Below are positions 42,749 through 52,543 of a DNA stretch of 64,000 nt, one piece after another. The notes below the pieces were generated by a model that ran no database searches, had not been told where the DNA came from, and worked only from the letters and a program-made list of their open reading frames with translations. Numbering within the stretch: the first letter of the stretch is position 1; each line of letters begins with the position of its first letter. The DNA lies in NCBI GenBank assembly GCA_017516825.1, contig JAFXBC010000034.1, positions 1 to 64,000 on the forward strand. Direction: 5' to 3'. The DNA is from Clostridia bacterium. Lineage in GTDB: Bacteria > Bacillota > Clostridia > Oscillospirales > CAG-382. Made by a program: the position numbers and the translations under genes.

Positions 42749-43711
42749 TTATTCCGTGTAGGTGTATTTCTCTGGAATTGCGATTATTTTTGCAGAAAAC
42801 TCCGCAATTCCAGTATCGTTTTCAAGGGTGCCCATTAGGTTAAACACAGGTTGTAAAATAGTGCATCCATCGGAGAATTGGTTGACGTAGAGAAGCTTAG
42901 CCTTCTCCACCGTAAGTTTTTCGGCTTTCCCGGAAAAGTCAGTTTCTTCCGTTTCTAACGCAAACGCATCCGGTTCTTTGACCTTTTCAAACGCTTCCTC
43001 CAAAGACAACATGGGAAGTTCGTCAGTTTTGATATAGTCATAGAAATACATATAGATCTCCGTCACGCCGTCTTCGCCTACATAGATATCCACAAGATCA
43101 TTGCCGATAACACGGACTCCGTCTACCAATCGGCGGAAGCAAATGCGTTTTTTGACATCAAAGCTTCCGGCCTTAGAATGCACCGTCTGCACAGACCCAA
43201 TGCCAAGGCACTCATACTCTCCTTCGATAATGGGCAAAGCCTCAAAGATTTCTTTTGCCAGGGCAATCATTTCTTCGTCGCTTTTGGTAATCGCCTTATC
43301 AACATGCCCGGACCAAGAATAGCTAATTTCATTCTCTTCCCACCACAAGCGGTGTTCTTGCCATTCCCAATACAAACAGGTTTTCCGCGGCTCTATTTCT
43401 CCGTCCATTTGAAAGAAAGCGCCAAGTTGCGCAAACTGCTCTTCTGTAATAGTTCTTGGAGAAATCTCGTACACCGACATGGTTTTCATAAAAGCGTCTT
43501 CCGCTTTCAGCTCTGTATCCGTGCCGCGGTCAACGGTGTTTTCCCAAACGGAAAGTTCTCCATCCGCGGCAGGTGCGTTAATATCTATCCGTTTATAAAT
43601 TGCCAGCGAAGAACGGTATGCCCACAAAGCAATGCTCCCGACGGCTACCAGCAAAGCAAGAACGCATACCGATACAAGCGCCTTGCGCTTCTTGAACCAA
43701 ACTTTTGTCAT
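42749..43711 (-). CDS. Membrane-anchored extracytoplasmic protein of unknown function
   Basis: 320 residues. A basic start and one hydrophobic helix (about 9-31, ALVSVCVLALLVAVGSIAL) suggest an N-terminal anchor or uncleaved signal, with the rest outside. The outer part is acidic and mixed alpha/beta with no motif I recognise; the last third alternates strands in the manner of YcdB/PepSY-like sensor domains. AGGAGGAGACATT precedes the ATG. It is the last gene of the cluster that starts with the 1,178-residue protein. Confidence 0.7.
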   Translation of the reverse strand: MTKVWFKKRKALVSVCVLALLVAVGSIALWAYRSSLAIYKRIDINAPAADGELSVWENTVDRGTDTELKAEDAFMKTMSVYEISPRTITEEQFAQLGAFFQMDGEIEPRKTCLYWEWQEHRLWWEENEISYSWSGHVDKAITKSDEEMIALAKEIFEALPIIEGEYECLGIGSVQTVHSKAGSFDVKKRICFRRLVDGVRVIGNDLVDIYVGEDGVTEIYMYFYDYIKTDELPMLSLEEAFEKVKEPDAFALETEETDFSGKAEKLTVEKAKLLYVNQFSDGCTILQPVFNLMGTLENDTGIAEFSAKIIAIPEKYTYTE

Positions 43712-43726
43712 TTTGAATGTCTCCTC

Positions 43727-43921
43727 CTATTCCCAAATTACATCATCGTGTATCCCATTGGTCAAAATCAAAATATCATCAGCTGTATACGAATATGTTA
43801 CAGGAATGCTGAATATTGTTTCGTATCGTGCTTGAGCAACATACAGCACCTTTTGGATGTGATGATCTGTGGTTTCTTCCGCTTCTACTTGATCAACCGC
43901 CTTTTCCTCCCAGTTCTTCAT
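43727..43921 (-). pseudogene. Short ORF, possibly a C-terminal remnant of a paralogue of the 42749 protein
   Basis: 64 residues from ATG at 43921, overlapping the lipoprotein stop by 29 bases and ending at the ribosome site of the next gene. No good ribosome site precedes it. The order of residues KVLYVAQ then a run of strands weakly recalls KLLYVNQ in the C-terminal 60 residues of the 42749 product. It may be a decayed copy or a coupled small protein. Confidence 0.3.
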
Positions 43922-44234
43922 AGCAATCCACGGCAATTCCGTTTTCGTCAAAACGGATGACAAAGTATTCTTCCGGGTAGGTTCCCAACCATCCTACCCG
44001 TTCCTCTTCGATGAGGTAATAGCAGTCCGCATTTTTATAGAAGACGTCTGCGTCTGCTTGTACGTAACGGCTATCGGGCAATAACTCCACCCTGTAGAAC
44101 GTGCCGTACTGCTCCTGTATCTCCACAGAGGTCTTGCCGATGATCCACTCCTCGTCATATCCACAGCCGGAAAGAACGGTAGAAAGCAACACACAAAGAA
44201 TGAAGATGGAAATAAACCGCTTTGCTTTTTTCAT
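43893..44234 (-). CDS. Small lipoprotein
   Basis: 113 residues. Lipoprotein signal with lipobox LSGC (Cys24 or so) after a hydrophobic stretch FISIFILCVLLSTVL. The mature part reads GKTSVEIQEQYGTF, then YYLIEEERVGWLGTYPEEYF and ends YEELGGKGG, a pattern I recall from unnamed Clostridia lipoproteins. AAGGAGG lies six bases before the ATG, ten bases after the large protein's stop. It is probably anchored outside the membrane; function unknown. Confidence 0.75.
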   Translation of the reverse strand: MKKAKRFISIFILCVLLSTVLSGCGYDEEWIIGKTSVEIQEQYGTFYRVELLPDSRYVQADADVFYKNADCYYLIEEERVGWLGTYPEEYFVIRFDENGIAVDCYEELGGKGG

Positions 44235-44244
44235 TTATGCCTCC

Positions 44245-47200
44245 TTAATATTCACCATGTTCTTCAATTTGCGCTTGCACAATATTACTCGATAAATCAT
44301 AATAGTCATCAAAATAACCAGATTCGTTCTCCTCGCCAATGCCCATATCTGCACGAATCGCTGCTACATACCAATCATCACCTTTTATTGGTAAATCCGC
44401 GATTGGAAAATCCGTGATGTGAATATTGAGCATCGGAATAAAAACCATATCAACACTGATTGTTGCAGTCGTTGCACAAGCATGAAATAAAACTTCCGCT
44501 GCAAAAGAGTTAAAGGTAACATTCCCTGTGAAGCATGACAAAATCGCTTGTTTTTCATAAAGCGAGAGGTTCTGAATATCATCGATTATCAACGTGCGAG
44601 TGGATTCATCATAAATCGTTTTACCGCTTTTGGCGTTGATTCCTTCCAACGCAACAATCACTCGCCGATACTTTTCTCGACGGCTACGCAACTCTTTGGA
44701 AGCAACCGCATCAGATTGTATTGCGACACTGTCAAGCCAAGCATCAATATCGGCAATCTCATCATAAAGTTCGTTAAATCTATTTGGAGTGGCAATAATT
44801 CCATTCCCAAACTGCGAGGCAATAAACGCAACATATTTTTCCGCAATCAAATATGAGCCTTTAGACGATACCTCCGAAAAATAAGCTACCAAATCCACAT
44901 CATGATCGTATATGCCCGGCCCAGTCACTGCATCTAACGCCAAAGTTAAAGCGTACCGGTTGTCTACGGTATTTTCTTCAAAGCATGCTCTCAACTTATC
45001 AACATCCAGCGCAATAAAGGAAATCGTCACACCGGGGTCATCGTTGTCATAGCCACTTCCCGAATCATTTTCCTGTTCCCGCATTTTATAAAGCCCATAT
45101 TTCTCAGTTGACGCAGTTTTGAAAGAATATAAATACCAATCATCATACATCCTGGCTACGTATCTCGGTTTCGAATTCGCTTCATCCTCCGGTAACGTAT
45201 ATATTCCGCTTCCCTCAAGGATGCTGCTTAAGGGTGTTGTTGTTATGAATAGTCCGTCCGTTGTGTTATCACATGCGTCAGGATGCGCGAGACCGGCAGT
45301 CACCAATTCACCGAATAATGTCGGATATCCAACGCAAACACCAAACTTCACATAATAGACCGACGAATTTCGGTAAACATGTCCCGAAATCACTGCTGTA
45401 CCAGGGGATACGCCTGTGATCGTTCCAGTATTACGCTCTATAGTAACGACAGATTCATCACTCGACGTCCATGCAAAAACTTGCCCTGTCACAGAACCCG
45501 AATATGCAACGGCCACCAGACCCAAATCTTCCAATGTTGCAGTCTCACCTATTTCCACACACTTCCCCGGGTTATCGACCCAACTCTCATTTTCGATATC
45601 TACTAAAACTGCGCCTGCCGGTGGATCAGTGATCTCGATAAGGCTCCATTTGCAGTTAGCAACATTCGCATAAGCACCCACCACAACAGAGGCATATTGC
45701 GCGGTTGAAGCATCTTTGACCTGCATCGTGCGGCTCACGAAGCCGTTATTCCTGAACAGATATCCAGTGGAATCCCACTCAAGCACCCATTCGCAATAAT
45801 CAGGAACCCCTGCTTGAGTATCGGAAGTTCCAATGGGTTCCAAAACCACATTACCACCATAAACATCCAAGCCCATATCAAGCTTATGCATGGGCCGGAT
45901 GCTGTAACGTCCATCTCCCAAATAAAAGAACCTCCACATCTGCGCCAAGTTATATTTTGTTGGTTCCGCCGTTGTATATTTGTTTAACTGATTGACATCC
46001 GTGCCTTGGGAAACACCCGCATTTTTTGTATTCAAATAATAAAGAGAGTTTGTATTTTGAACATAGTAAACCGCATTGGGAAGATAAACTGTGACATTAC
46101 AGGTTGCTTCATGATCAACTCCATCACTATCCGTAAACCAAGCGGTGATGGTAGTGGTGCCCGCATGATGCGGTGCAACAACTCCCGACGGGGTAACAGA
46201 AGCCACCGCTTCGTTGCTGGAACGCCAATAAACCTGTTGGTTAGCAGGAGTCGCAGTCGCATTCAGGGTTCCAAAGGTCCCGAGTTTCACTTCCAATTCC
46301 GCCTTATCCAACACAATGTCCGCTTCGTAATTCAACACAAAATACGGTCTCTTCTCGGTGTTGCTGTGTTCAGAGGAATAGATCCCGAACTTTTTGGTAA
46401 CGTCCGTTTCGTTCTGGTTGACCAGCATGAAGCCCGCTTGTGCAGAATAGGTACCGCTCCGCCAAGCTTTCACAAGCGATGTGATATTAAAGGTCACCGC
46501 AGAAGAGGAAACGGAAGAGGTTCCCCAGTTCGTGCTGTTGGTATATAGATTTGCGTGGTAGTTCCAGGCAACGGAGTTTTCACTCCATGCAGTATCGGTA
46601 CAGAGGTACAGATTTACGTAATCCGGTACCTTAGAAGAGGATTTGGTGGTATAGAAGGTTGCAGACAAAATACGGTCTGCGGTTAAACCTTGATAGACTT
46701 CATCGTTATACAGCCCCGGCAAGCGCACAAGGATACGTCCTGCGCCGTAGGTTTCGTCCACGTAGCCGGCGGTGTTATACACCCAGTCCCCGGTGTTCAG
46801 GTTTGGGGTGCCGCTGAACAAGGTGGTATCTTCAATGGCGCCGGAGCCGTTGTTGGCATCGGAGACGGTGATGTCCGGGTCGATGGTAACGGGGTATACC
46901 GTAGCGGGATCAGACAAGAAAGCTTCGTCTGCCGAAACGGTCAGGGCGTATATGTTTCCGTCCTTTACCGTTTCCACGGCCAGGTTACCAAGACTGGGTC
47001 TGCCGACAGCGTCGTACACCACGATATCGCCTAAGTACAGCACCGCTTCCGCAGAAGCTTTGCTCTCGGTAAGGATATAGCTTCCGTCGGTGTTGTTCAA
47101 GAACAGACCGTCGGTATACAGCAGGAAGGAGAAGGATTGATTGGGAAGGTATTCTTCCAGAATAATCTCTTCCTTCACCCCGGAAAGCAAGGGGGTATAC

Positions 47201-47781
47201 ACCAAAGAAGTGCCTGCACCGAAGAAGCTTTCATACACCACGGAGTTTTCCCGCAGTGCACCGAGTGCTGTTGCAGTGAGCTTTCCTTCCGTAGCGGGGA
47301 TCAGCTTCACGTCGTAGCCTTGGTAGGTCAGTTCCACGCCATCAGTGATAGCATGGGGAAGCAACAGGTCAAACTCGTTTTCCGTGATCCGGAAGCCCTT
47401 GGTCTCGCGTTGCAGGGCATTGTCCTTTTCGCGAATATTTCCCTGCTCGTCGATATATTTTACGTTTTCGTACAGGTAGTAGATACTGCGTGTTCCGTCT
47501 GTATTCTGGAACACGTAGGTATCCAGCTCCTCTAAGTAAGGCAGATGGAAGGCGTGGTCAGCTGCCGCGAAGGCTTCTTCGTCCACGTACTGCAGGATCT
47601 TGCAATCCTCCGTCAATGTTTCAAGGGTAATGGGCTCTTCCTCTACGGGAAGGGTCACGGTTTCGTCAATTTGATCGGAAATAAGCATTTCCGTACTTTG
47701 CGCCGTGACGGGCGCGGGAGGGATGCAAAGTGTGGTCAACACCGTGCAGAGCGCCATAAAAACAGACAATATTTTTTTCAT
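44245..47781 (-). CDS. Large secreted multidomain protein (DNRLRE, two Big2, ricin-like lectin)
   Basis: 1,178 residues. A signal peptide (MKKILSVFMALCTVLTTLC) is followed by a beta-rich region (30-310), a DNRLRE-type domain (about 315-487, with SATFYTTKSSSKVPDYVNLY), a bacterial Ig-like Big2 domain (488-570), a ricin-type beta-trefoil (570-720, with AVYYVQNTNSLYYLN and QMWRFFYLGDGRYSIR), a second Big2 (727-817, with SGTAVISG-like end) and an alpha-rich C-terminal 360 residues. No LPxTG or membrane anchor was seen. It probably binds carbohydrate outside the cell. The last 1.8 kb is AT-richer than neighbours. The start at 47781 has AAGGAG upstream. Confidence 0.82.
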   Translation of the reverse strand: MKKILSVFMALCTVLTTLCIPPAPVTAQSTEMLISDQIDETVTLPVEEEPITLETLTEDCKILQYVDEEAFAAADHAFHLPYLEELDTYVFQNTDGTRSIYYLYENVKYIDEQGNIREKDNALQRETKGFRITENEFDLLLPHAITDGVELTYQGYDVKLIPATEGKLTATALGALRENSVVYESFFGAGTSLVYTPLLSGVKEEIILEEYLPNQSFSFLLYTDGLFLNNTDGSYILTESKASAEAVLYLGDIVVYDAVGRPSLGNLAVETVKDGNIYALTVSADEAFLSDPATVYPVTIDPDITVSDANNGSGAIEDTTLFSGTPNLNTGDWVYNTAGYVDETYGAGRILVRLPGLYNDEVYQGLTADRILSATFYTTKSSSKVPDYVNLYLCTDTAWSENSVAWNYHANLYTNSTNWGTSSVSSSAVTFNITSLVKAWRSGTYSAQAGFMLVNQNETDVTKKFGIYSSEHSNTEKRPYFVLNYEADIVLDKAELEVKLGTFGTLNATATPANQQVYWRSSNEAVASVTPSGVVAPHHAGTTTITAWFTDSDGVDHEATCNVTVYLPNAVYYVQNTNSLYYLNTKNAGVSQGTDVNQLNKYTTAEPTKYNLAQMWRFFYLGDGRYSIRPMHKLDMGLDVYGGNVVLEPIGTSDTQAGVPDYCEWVLEWDSTGYLFRNNGFVSRTMQVKDASTAQYASVVVGAYANVANCKWSLIEITDPPAGAVLVDIENESWVDNPGKCVEIGETATLEDLGLVAVAYSGSVTGQVFAWTSSDESVVTIERNTGTITGVSPGTAVISGHVYRNSSVYYVKFGVCVGYPTLFGELVTAGLAHPDACDNTTDGLFITTTPLSSILEGSGIYTLPEDEANSKPRYVARMYDDWYLYSFKTASTEKYGLYKMREQENDSGSGYDNDDPGVTISFIALDVDKLRACFEENTVDNRYALTLALDAVTGPGIYDHDVDLVAYFSEVSSKGSYLIAEKYVAFIASQFGNGIIATPNRFNELYDEIADIDAWLDSVAIQSDAVASKELRSRREKYRRVIVALEGINAKSGKTIYDESTRTLIIDDIQNLSLYEKQAILSCFTGNVTFNSFAAEVLFHACATTATISVDMVFIPMLNIHITDFPIADLPIKGDDWYVAAIRADMGIGEENESGYFDDYYDLSSNIVQAQIEEHGEY

Positions 47782-47908
47782 AAGGTTCTCCTTACGGGTG
47801 GGATGAAATTTACATTCCATCCGAGGCGAAAGCAGAACGTATTTGTATTCTGCTTTACTTAGCAGAAAAATGAGCCATTGGACTCCCCTCCTTGTCTGTT
47901 CGTATATT

Positions 47909-47937
47909 AGGATAGCAAACGCAGGCCGAAATGTCAA
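47909..47937 (-). promoter_or_regulatory. Promoter of the large secreted protein
   Basis: Read leftwards: -35 TTGACA (47932-47937), 17-base spacer, -10 TATCCT (47909-47914); leader about 120 bases. Confidence 0.7.
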
Positions 47938-48045
47938 GTATTTCCTGTAAGAGTTTACCCTTCGTTCAAAAAAACGGCTTGTTCGCACCCCTTCACTTGT
48001 ATTATGTCGGAAAAGCGGATTTCGTCTAAAAGTTTTTCAAAAGAA

Positions 48046-48076
48046 AGCAAAAACTCCTCCCGGCGAGGGGAGGAGG
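48046..48076 (-). terminator. Terminator of the GH20 gene
   Basis: Minus-strand hairpin CTCCTCCCC/GGGAGGAG with a short loop followed by TTTTTG, about 25 bases after the stop. Confidence 0.88.
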
Positions 48077-48097
48077 ATCTTGCGGGACATGGTCCCA

Positions 48098-49861
48098 TTA
48101 TTTCATGTTCAGGAACACGTCCAGGATACGGTAGAGCTCGGACTCCTTGTTGTCTCTTCTCCAGGAGGCGGCGTAGCGCTTGCACCACTCCTGGGTGAAT
48201 CCTGCGGGGGTCTCCTTCTTACCGCCGTTGTATCTTGCGGCGGACATACACATCAGGTACTCACCCTCTGCGGCAATGATGAGATCCTCGATGATCTCGT
48301 TCTGCACGGGCAGGGAGCGGAACTTACCGGCCAGCTTCAGCGCCTTGTTGGCACCTGCCACCAATTCCTTGGGATCGGAGCTGGACTGCATCCAGGTGGA
48401 GCCGCCGAAATACTTGACGCAGAGAACTGCCCAGTTCAGGATCTGACAGCAGTCGCCAAGCTCGCGGACGTATTCCATGGCCTTGCCGGTCTTATCGCCG
48501 TATACCAGGTAGGAAACACGGTTGTCGAACTCCTTGGAGGGAACGTTTTCGTCCTTGTTCCAGGAGAAGGCGGCGGCCAGGACGATGCCGTACAGGGTGG
48601 TGTTGATGGCGGCGGTGTGGCCGTAGTCACCCCAGGCGGTATTCAGAGAGCCCATGGCGCCGTTTTCATGGCCGGAACGGATCATCTTGATGATGTTCTG
48701 CTCGGCGTAGTTGGCGACCTCGCTCATCTGGTTCCAGCAGGAGGTGCCGGGGCAGAGGATCTGGGGATAGCCCGCCTCGCGGAACTTGCCTGCGTTCTCC
48801 ACGGGAGGCTCTGCGCTGTAATTCCAGTTCAGCATGACAACATCCTTGGGGAAGCTGTCCAGAATTTCGGGATGGTGGAGAATGATATCCCCCCACATCA
48901 TAACGGTCTTGCCCCGGGAGGTGACGTGATCGATGATCTTGCGGGTGAACTCCAGATACAGAGCGCCGCTGTCCTTACCCTGATTTCTGCCCTTGCCCAA
49001 GTCGAAGGTCTCGTCACAGCAGATGTTGAAATACTTACTGCGGAACAGGGGGATGTACTGATCGATCATGCTGCCGATGATGTTGATACTCTCGGGGTTG
49101 GAGGGGTCGATGGTATGGTGAACCATGGCATCGTACCACTTGTTGCCGGTGGGCTCGTAGGTCTCCAGCTCACGGTACTGCTTCCACTTGGGGCTTTCCA
49201 GCAGACGGTACAGGTGGCCGAAGGTGGAAAGAGAGGGAACGAAGTCGATGAAGTTATCGTAGCAATACTGATCCAGCTCCATGATCTCCGCCGCAGTCAT
49301 GGCGTTTTCGGGGCGGGCGATGCCTACGTATTCGTCAAACAGGAAGGTATGCTCGATATACAGCTGGAAGGCGTTTTCCTTATAGTAAGCCAGCATATCG
49401 ATGATCCGCTTGGTGGATTCCACGGTGGGAACTCTGCCGCGGGAAATGTCCTGGTAGAAGCCGCGGGACTTCATGTCGGGAGCGTCCTCGATATCCAGCA
49501 CGGGGATGACGCCCTTGGTGTCCTTGATGAGCTGGCGCAGGGTCTGGATGCCGTAGAACAGGCCTGCCAGAGAGTTACCGCGAACGGTGACGGACTTGGG
49601 GCAAACGGCAAGGGTGTAGCCCTCGCAATCGCAATCCCCTGCGATGAGATTCACGGCGCCGTCCAGAGCGGGCTCGCCCAGAACCTTGGTCACGGCGATC
49701 TCGGTGCGGGTCTCGGCGGAAAGCTCTGCCGCCAGCTTCTGCGCCGCCTTGAAGATACGGTAATCGCAGGTGTAGCCCAAGACGATCTTGTAGTTTTTCA
49801 GATTGGTGGTACCCTTCCCCAGGTTCAGAGTCTTGGGAGCGGGAATCAACATATGAAGCAT
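48098..49861 (-). CDS. GH20 beta-N-acetylhexosaminidase family protein (cytoplasmic)
   Basis: 587 residues, no signal peptide. An N-terminal GH20b-like domain (LIPAPKTLNLGKG to about 120) precedes the barrel, which starts IEDAPDMKSRGFYQDISRG. The catalytic Asp-Glu pair is in YFNICCDETFDLGKG, where most GH20 enzymes show GGDE. WGDIILHHPE and NWNYSAEPP follow. It likely cleaves N-acetylhexosamine residues inside the cell, and the NahK-like kinase elsewhere in the window would be a fitting partner. ATG at 49861 has AAGGAG upstream. Confidence 0.85.
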   Translation of the reverse strand: MLHMLIPAPKTLNLGKGTTNLKNYKIVLGYTCDYRIFKAAQKLAAELSAETRTEIAVTKVLGEPALDGAVNLIAGDCDCEGYTLAVCPKSVTVRGNSLAGLFYGIQTLRQLIKDTKGVIPVLDIEDAPDMKSRGFYQDISRGRVPTVESTKRIIDMLAYYKENAFQLYIEHTFLFDEYVGIARPENAMTAAEIMELDQYCYDNFIDFVPSLSTFGHLYRLLESPKWKQYRELETYEPTGNKWYDAMVHHTIDPSNPESINIIGSMIDQYIPLFRSKYFNICCDETFDLGKGRNQGKDSGALYLEFTRKIIDHVTSRGKTVMMWGDIILHHPEILDSFPKDVVMLNWNYSAEPPVENAGKFREAGYPQILCPGTSCWNQMSEVANYAEQNIIKMIRSGHENGAMGSLNTAWGDYGHTAAINTTLYGIVLAAAFSWNKDENVPSKEFDNRVSYLVYGDKTGKAMEYVRELGDCCQILNWAVLCVKYFGGSTWMQSSSDPKELVAGANKALKLAGKFRSLPVQNEIIEDLIIAAEGEYLMCMSAARYNGGKKETPAGFTQEWCKRYAASWRRDNKESELYRILDVFLNMK

Positions 49862-49897
49862 ATACGTTTCTCCTTGTAGCATTTTTTGTTCAATTCC

Positions 49898-49926
49898 TTT
49901 TTACCATAACGGAAAGGAAAAGTCAA
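49898..49926 (-). promoter_or_regulatory. Possible promoter of the GH20 gene
   Basis: Read leftwards: -35 TTGACT (49921-49926), 17-base spacer, weak -10 TAAAAA (49898-49903). The rest of the gap to 50070 holds only an AGCCAAAAA/TTTTTGGTT hairpin near 50031-50052 and no gene. Confidence 0.5.
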
Positions 49927-50073
49927 CCCGAAATCCGTTTTTTGCCAAAAAAAGCGAGGGAAAGGTCTTTGGTTGAGTTTTGGTAAAAATCCTCCACCCG
50001 GGTTGCCCCGCTTGCAGTTTTTTGTCTAAAAAGCCAAAAATGACTTTTTGGTTAAGAAATAGTAAATTTTCTC

Positions 50074-50102
50074 TTGACAGGATTGCGAATAATAAATATA
50101 AT
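50074..50102 (+). promoter_or_regulatory. Promoter of hppA
   Basis: -35 TTGACA (50074-50079), 17-base spacer, -10 TATAAT (50097-50102); both perfect. The leader to the hppA start is about 95 bases. Confidence 0.92.
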
Positions 50103-50203
50103 AGGTAGCGTGCGAAATGCGGGGTTTTGAGAGATTCCTCGATATTTCGCCCATCAACATGAATCAAAAAAAGCGGAATTACCGCAAAAGAAAGGAAAAC
50201 AGT

Positions 50204-52453
50204 ATGGGAATCGAACTCGTACTCGGTCTTGTCATTGTTGCCGCATTGGCAGGACTCGCTTACGCCGCATTCAACTTCTTCTCCGTTAAGAAGCTCCCCG
50301 AGGGCAACGAGAGAATGCAGGAAATTGCCGGCGAAATCCGTTTGGGTGCTAACACCTTCATCAACTACGAATACCGCGTGGTTGCTGTGGTTGCGGCCAT
50401 CATCGTTGTCGTTCTGGCAGCTTTGATCTCCTGGTCCTCCGCAGTTGCCTTCATCACCGGTGCTGTTATGTCTGCCATCGCAGGTTACATCGGCATGAAG
50501 ATCGCTACCTACGCAAACGTTCGCGTAACCAACAAGGCGCTGACCTCCAAGTCTCTTTCCGAGACCCTGAAGGTTGCCTTCAAGGGCGGCTCCGTTATGG
50601 GTCTGTGCGTTGCAGGCTTCGCTCTGTTGGGCGTGTTCATCGTCTTCATCGTATTCGGCGTTGTGCTGAAGCAGATCGACGCGGCTGTTGCAAGAGACGG
50701 CTCCGTTGCTCTGGCAAGCTCCTTCAAGTCCATCGTCGGTATGTTCACCGACCTGAACCTGGGCGGCTCCTTCACCATGACCCTGTCCTCCTACGCTTTG
50801 GGTTGCTCCATCATCGCTCTGTTCAACCGTATGGGCGGCGGTATCTACACCAAGGCCGCTGACATGGGTGCTGACCTGGTTGGTAAGACCGAGGCTCACC
50901 TTCCCGAGGATGACCCCCGTAACCCCGCTACCATCGCCGACAACGTTGGTGACAACGTAGGCGACGTTGCAGGTCTGGGCTCCGACCTTCTGGAAAGCTT
51001 CGTTGGCGCAATGCTGTCCGGTACCATCATGGCCATCGAGCTGTTCACCAACCTGCTGTTCCACGACACCGCACTTCTCAAGGCTCTGATCTACTTCCCC
51101 TTGGCACTGGCAGGTATCGGTCTCATCGGCTGTGTACTTGGCATCGCTTCCCTGTTCATCCGCAAGAAGCTCTCCTCCAACCCCCACAAGGAGCTGAACG
51201 CAGCTACCTGGGTTTCTGCCGGCATCACTATGATCGTTGGCTTCGTAGCTTCCTTCTTCATCTTCGGCAACCTGGAAGTTAATCTGGGCGAAGAGATCGG
51301 CTTCCGCTTCGGTTGGGTTTCTCCCATGATCGGTGCCGCTATCGGTATCGTTGCAGGTATCGTCATCGGTAAGCTTGCCGAGTACTACACCTCCGCAGAC
51401 TTCAAGCCCACCCAGGGCATCGCCAAATCCTCCGTTCAGGGTCCCGCTCTGACCGTTACCCAGGGTCTGGCAGTTGGTATGATCTCCTGTATGTGGCCCT
51501 GTATCGTTCTGGGTCTGTCCATTTTCATCTCCTACATCGTTGCAGGTCCTTACGGCGTAGCCGCAGCTGCTATGGGTATGCTGTCCTTCGTTGCTACCAC
51601 CGTATCCGTTGACGCTTACGGTCCCATCTCCGACAACGCAGGCGGTATCGCAGAGATGTCCTACCTGCCCGAGGAGGTTCGTGACATCACCGATACTCTG
51701 GACTCCGTGGGTAACACCACCGCCGCTATCGGTAAGGGCTTCGCCATCGGTTCTGCTGCAATGGCAGTTCTGTGTATGATGACCTCCTACATGTTCTCCT
51801 TCAACCACGTTGGCGTGAACAACCCCGACTTCGGCATCGAGCAGATGTTCGACGGCGTTGTGCTGAACGTTATCAACCCCTTGGGTCTGACCGGCGCCAT
51901 CTTCGGCGCGGCTATGCCCTTCCTCTTCTCCGGTATGCTGATCAACGCAGTTGCTAAGGCTGCACAGCGCATGGTTGACGAGGTTCGTCGTCAGTTCAGA
52001 GAGATCCCCGGTCTGCTGCAGGGCACCGCTCGTCCCGACACCAAGACCTGTATCCAGATCTCTACCCAGGGCGCTATCAAGGAAATGACCGCTCCCGCAG
52101 TTCTGGCTATCGCATTCCCCGTTGCTTGCGGCTTCCTCTTCGGTGCTGAATTCGTCGGCGGTATTCTGGTTGGTGCTACCCTGTCCGCTATCATGCTGGC
52201 TATCTTCTGCGGCAACGCAGGCGGCGCATGGGACAACGGTAAGAAGTACATCGAGACCGGCGTTCTCGGCGCAGAGAACGGCAAGGGCTCCGCTACCCAC
52301 GACGCAGGCGTCGTTGGCGACACCGTCGGTGACCCCCTGAAGGACACCGTAGGTCCCTGCTTGGATATTCTGATCAAGATCATGTCCAACCTGGCTCTGG
52401 TTATGGGTGCGGCTTTCGCTTCCTACAACCTGTACGACGTGATCGCGAAGTAA
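50204..52453 (+). CDS. hppA: Membrane-bound ion-pumping pyrophosphatase
   Basis: 749 residues with about 16 membrane helices. It splits pyrophosphate to drive H+ or Na+ out of the cytoplasm. Signature strings: GADLVGKTEAHLPEDDPRNP, DNVGDNVGDVAGLGSDLLES, and near the C-terminus DAGVVGDTVGDPLKDTVGP. The segment GNTTAAIGKG has Ala at the position that marks the K+-dependent class; GLGSDLLES recalls Na+ pumps, but ion choice is inference. ATG at 50204 has AAAGGAAAACAGT upstream. Codon use marks high expression, fitting an energy-saving anaerobe. Confidence 0.96.
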   Translation: MGIELVLGLVIVAALAGLAYAAFNFFSVKKLPEGNERMQEIAGEIRLGANTFINYEYRVVAVVAAIIVVVLAALISWSSAVAFITGAVMSAIAGYIGMKIATYANVRVTNKALTSKSLSETLKVAFKGGSVMGLCVAGFALLGVFIVFIVFGVVLKQIDAAVARDGSVALASSFKSIVGMFTDLNLGGSFTMTLSSYALGCSIIALFNRMGGGIYTKAADMGADLVGKTEAHLPEDDPRNPATIADNVGDNVGDVAGLGSDLLESFVGAMLSGTIMAIELFTNLLFHDTALLKALIYFPLALAGIGLIGCVLGIASLFIRKKLSSNPHKELNAATWVSAGITMIVGFVASFFIFGNLEVNLGEEIGFRFGWVSPMIGAAIGIVAGIVIGKLAEYYTSADFKPTQGIAKSSVQGPALTVTQGLAVGMISCMWPCIVLGLSIFISYIVAGPYGVAAAAMGMLSFVATTVSVDAYGPISDNAGGIAEMSYLPEEVRDITDTLDSVGNTTAAIGKGFAIGSAAMAVLCMMTSYMFSFNHVGVNNPDFGIEQMFDGVVLNVINPLGLTGAIFGAAMPFLFSGMLINAVAKAAQRMVDEVRRQFREIPGLLQGTARPDTKTCIQISTQGAIKEMTAPAVLAIAFPVACGFLFGAEFVGGILVGATLSAIMLAIFCGNAGGAWDNGKKYIETGVLGAENGKGSATHDAGVVGDTVGDPLKDTVGPCLDILIKIMSNLALVMGAAFASYNLYDVIAK

Positions 52454-52476
52454 TTTCCCTTTTTCAAAAAGCAATT

Positions 52477-52509
52477 GCCTGCCGAGGCTCCCTCGGCAGG
52501 CTTTTTGTT
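52477..52509 (+). terminator. Terminator of hppA
   Basis: Eleven-base-pair hairpin GCCTGCCGAGG/CCTCGGCAGGC followed by TTTTTGTTTT, 24 bases after the stop. Confidence 0.95.
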
Positions 52510-52543
52510 TTGCGGGAAGTCGCATGCTTTTGGAAATTCAGAC

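Noticed and set aside
49901-52525. 874-codon open frame opposite hppA
   Set aside because: Antisense shadow with a composition typical of reversed membrane-protein codons.
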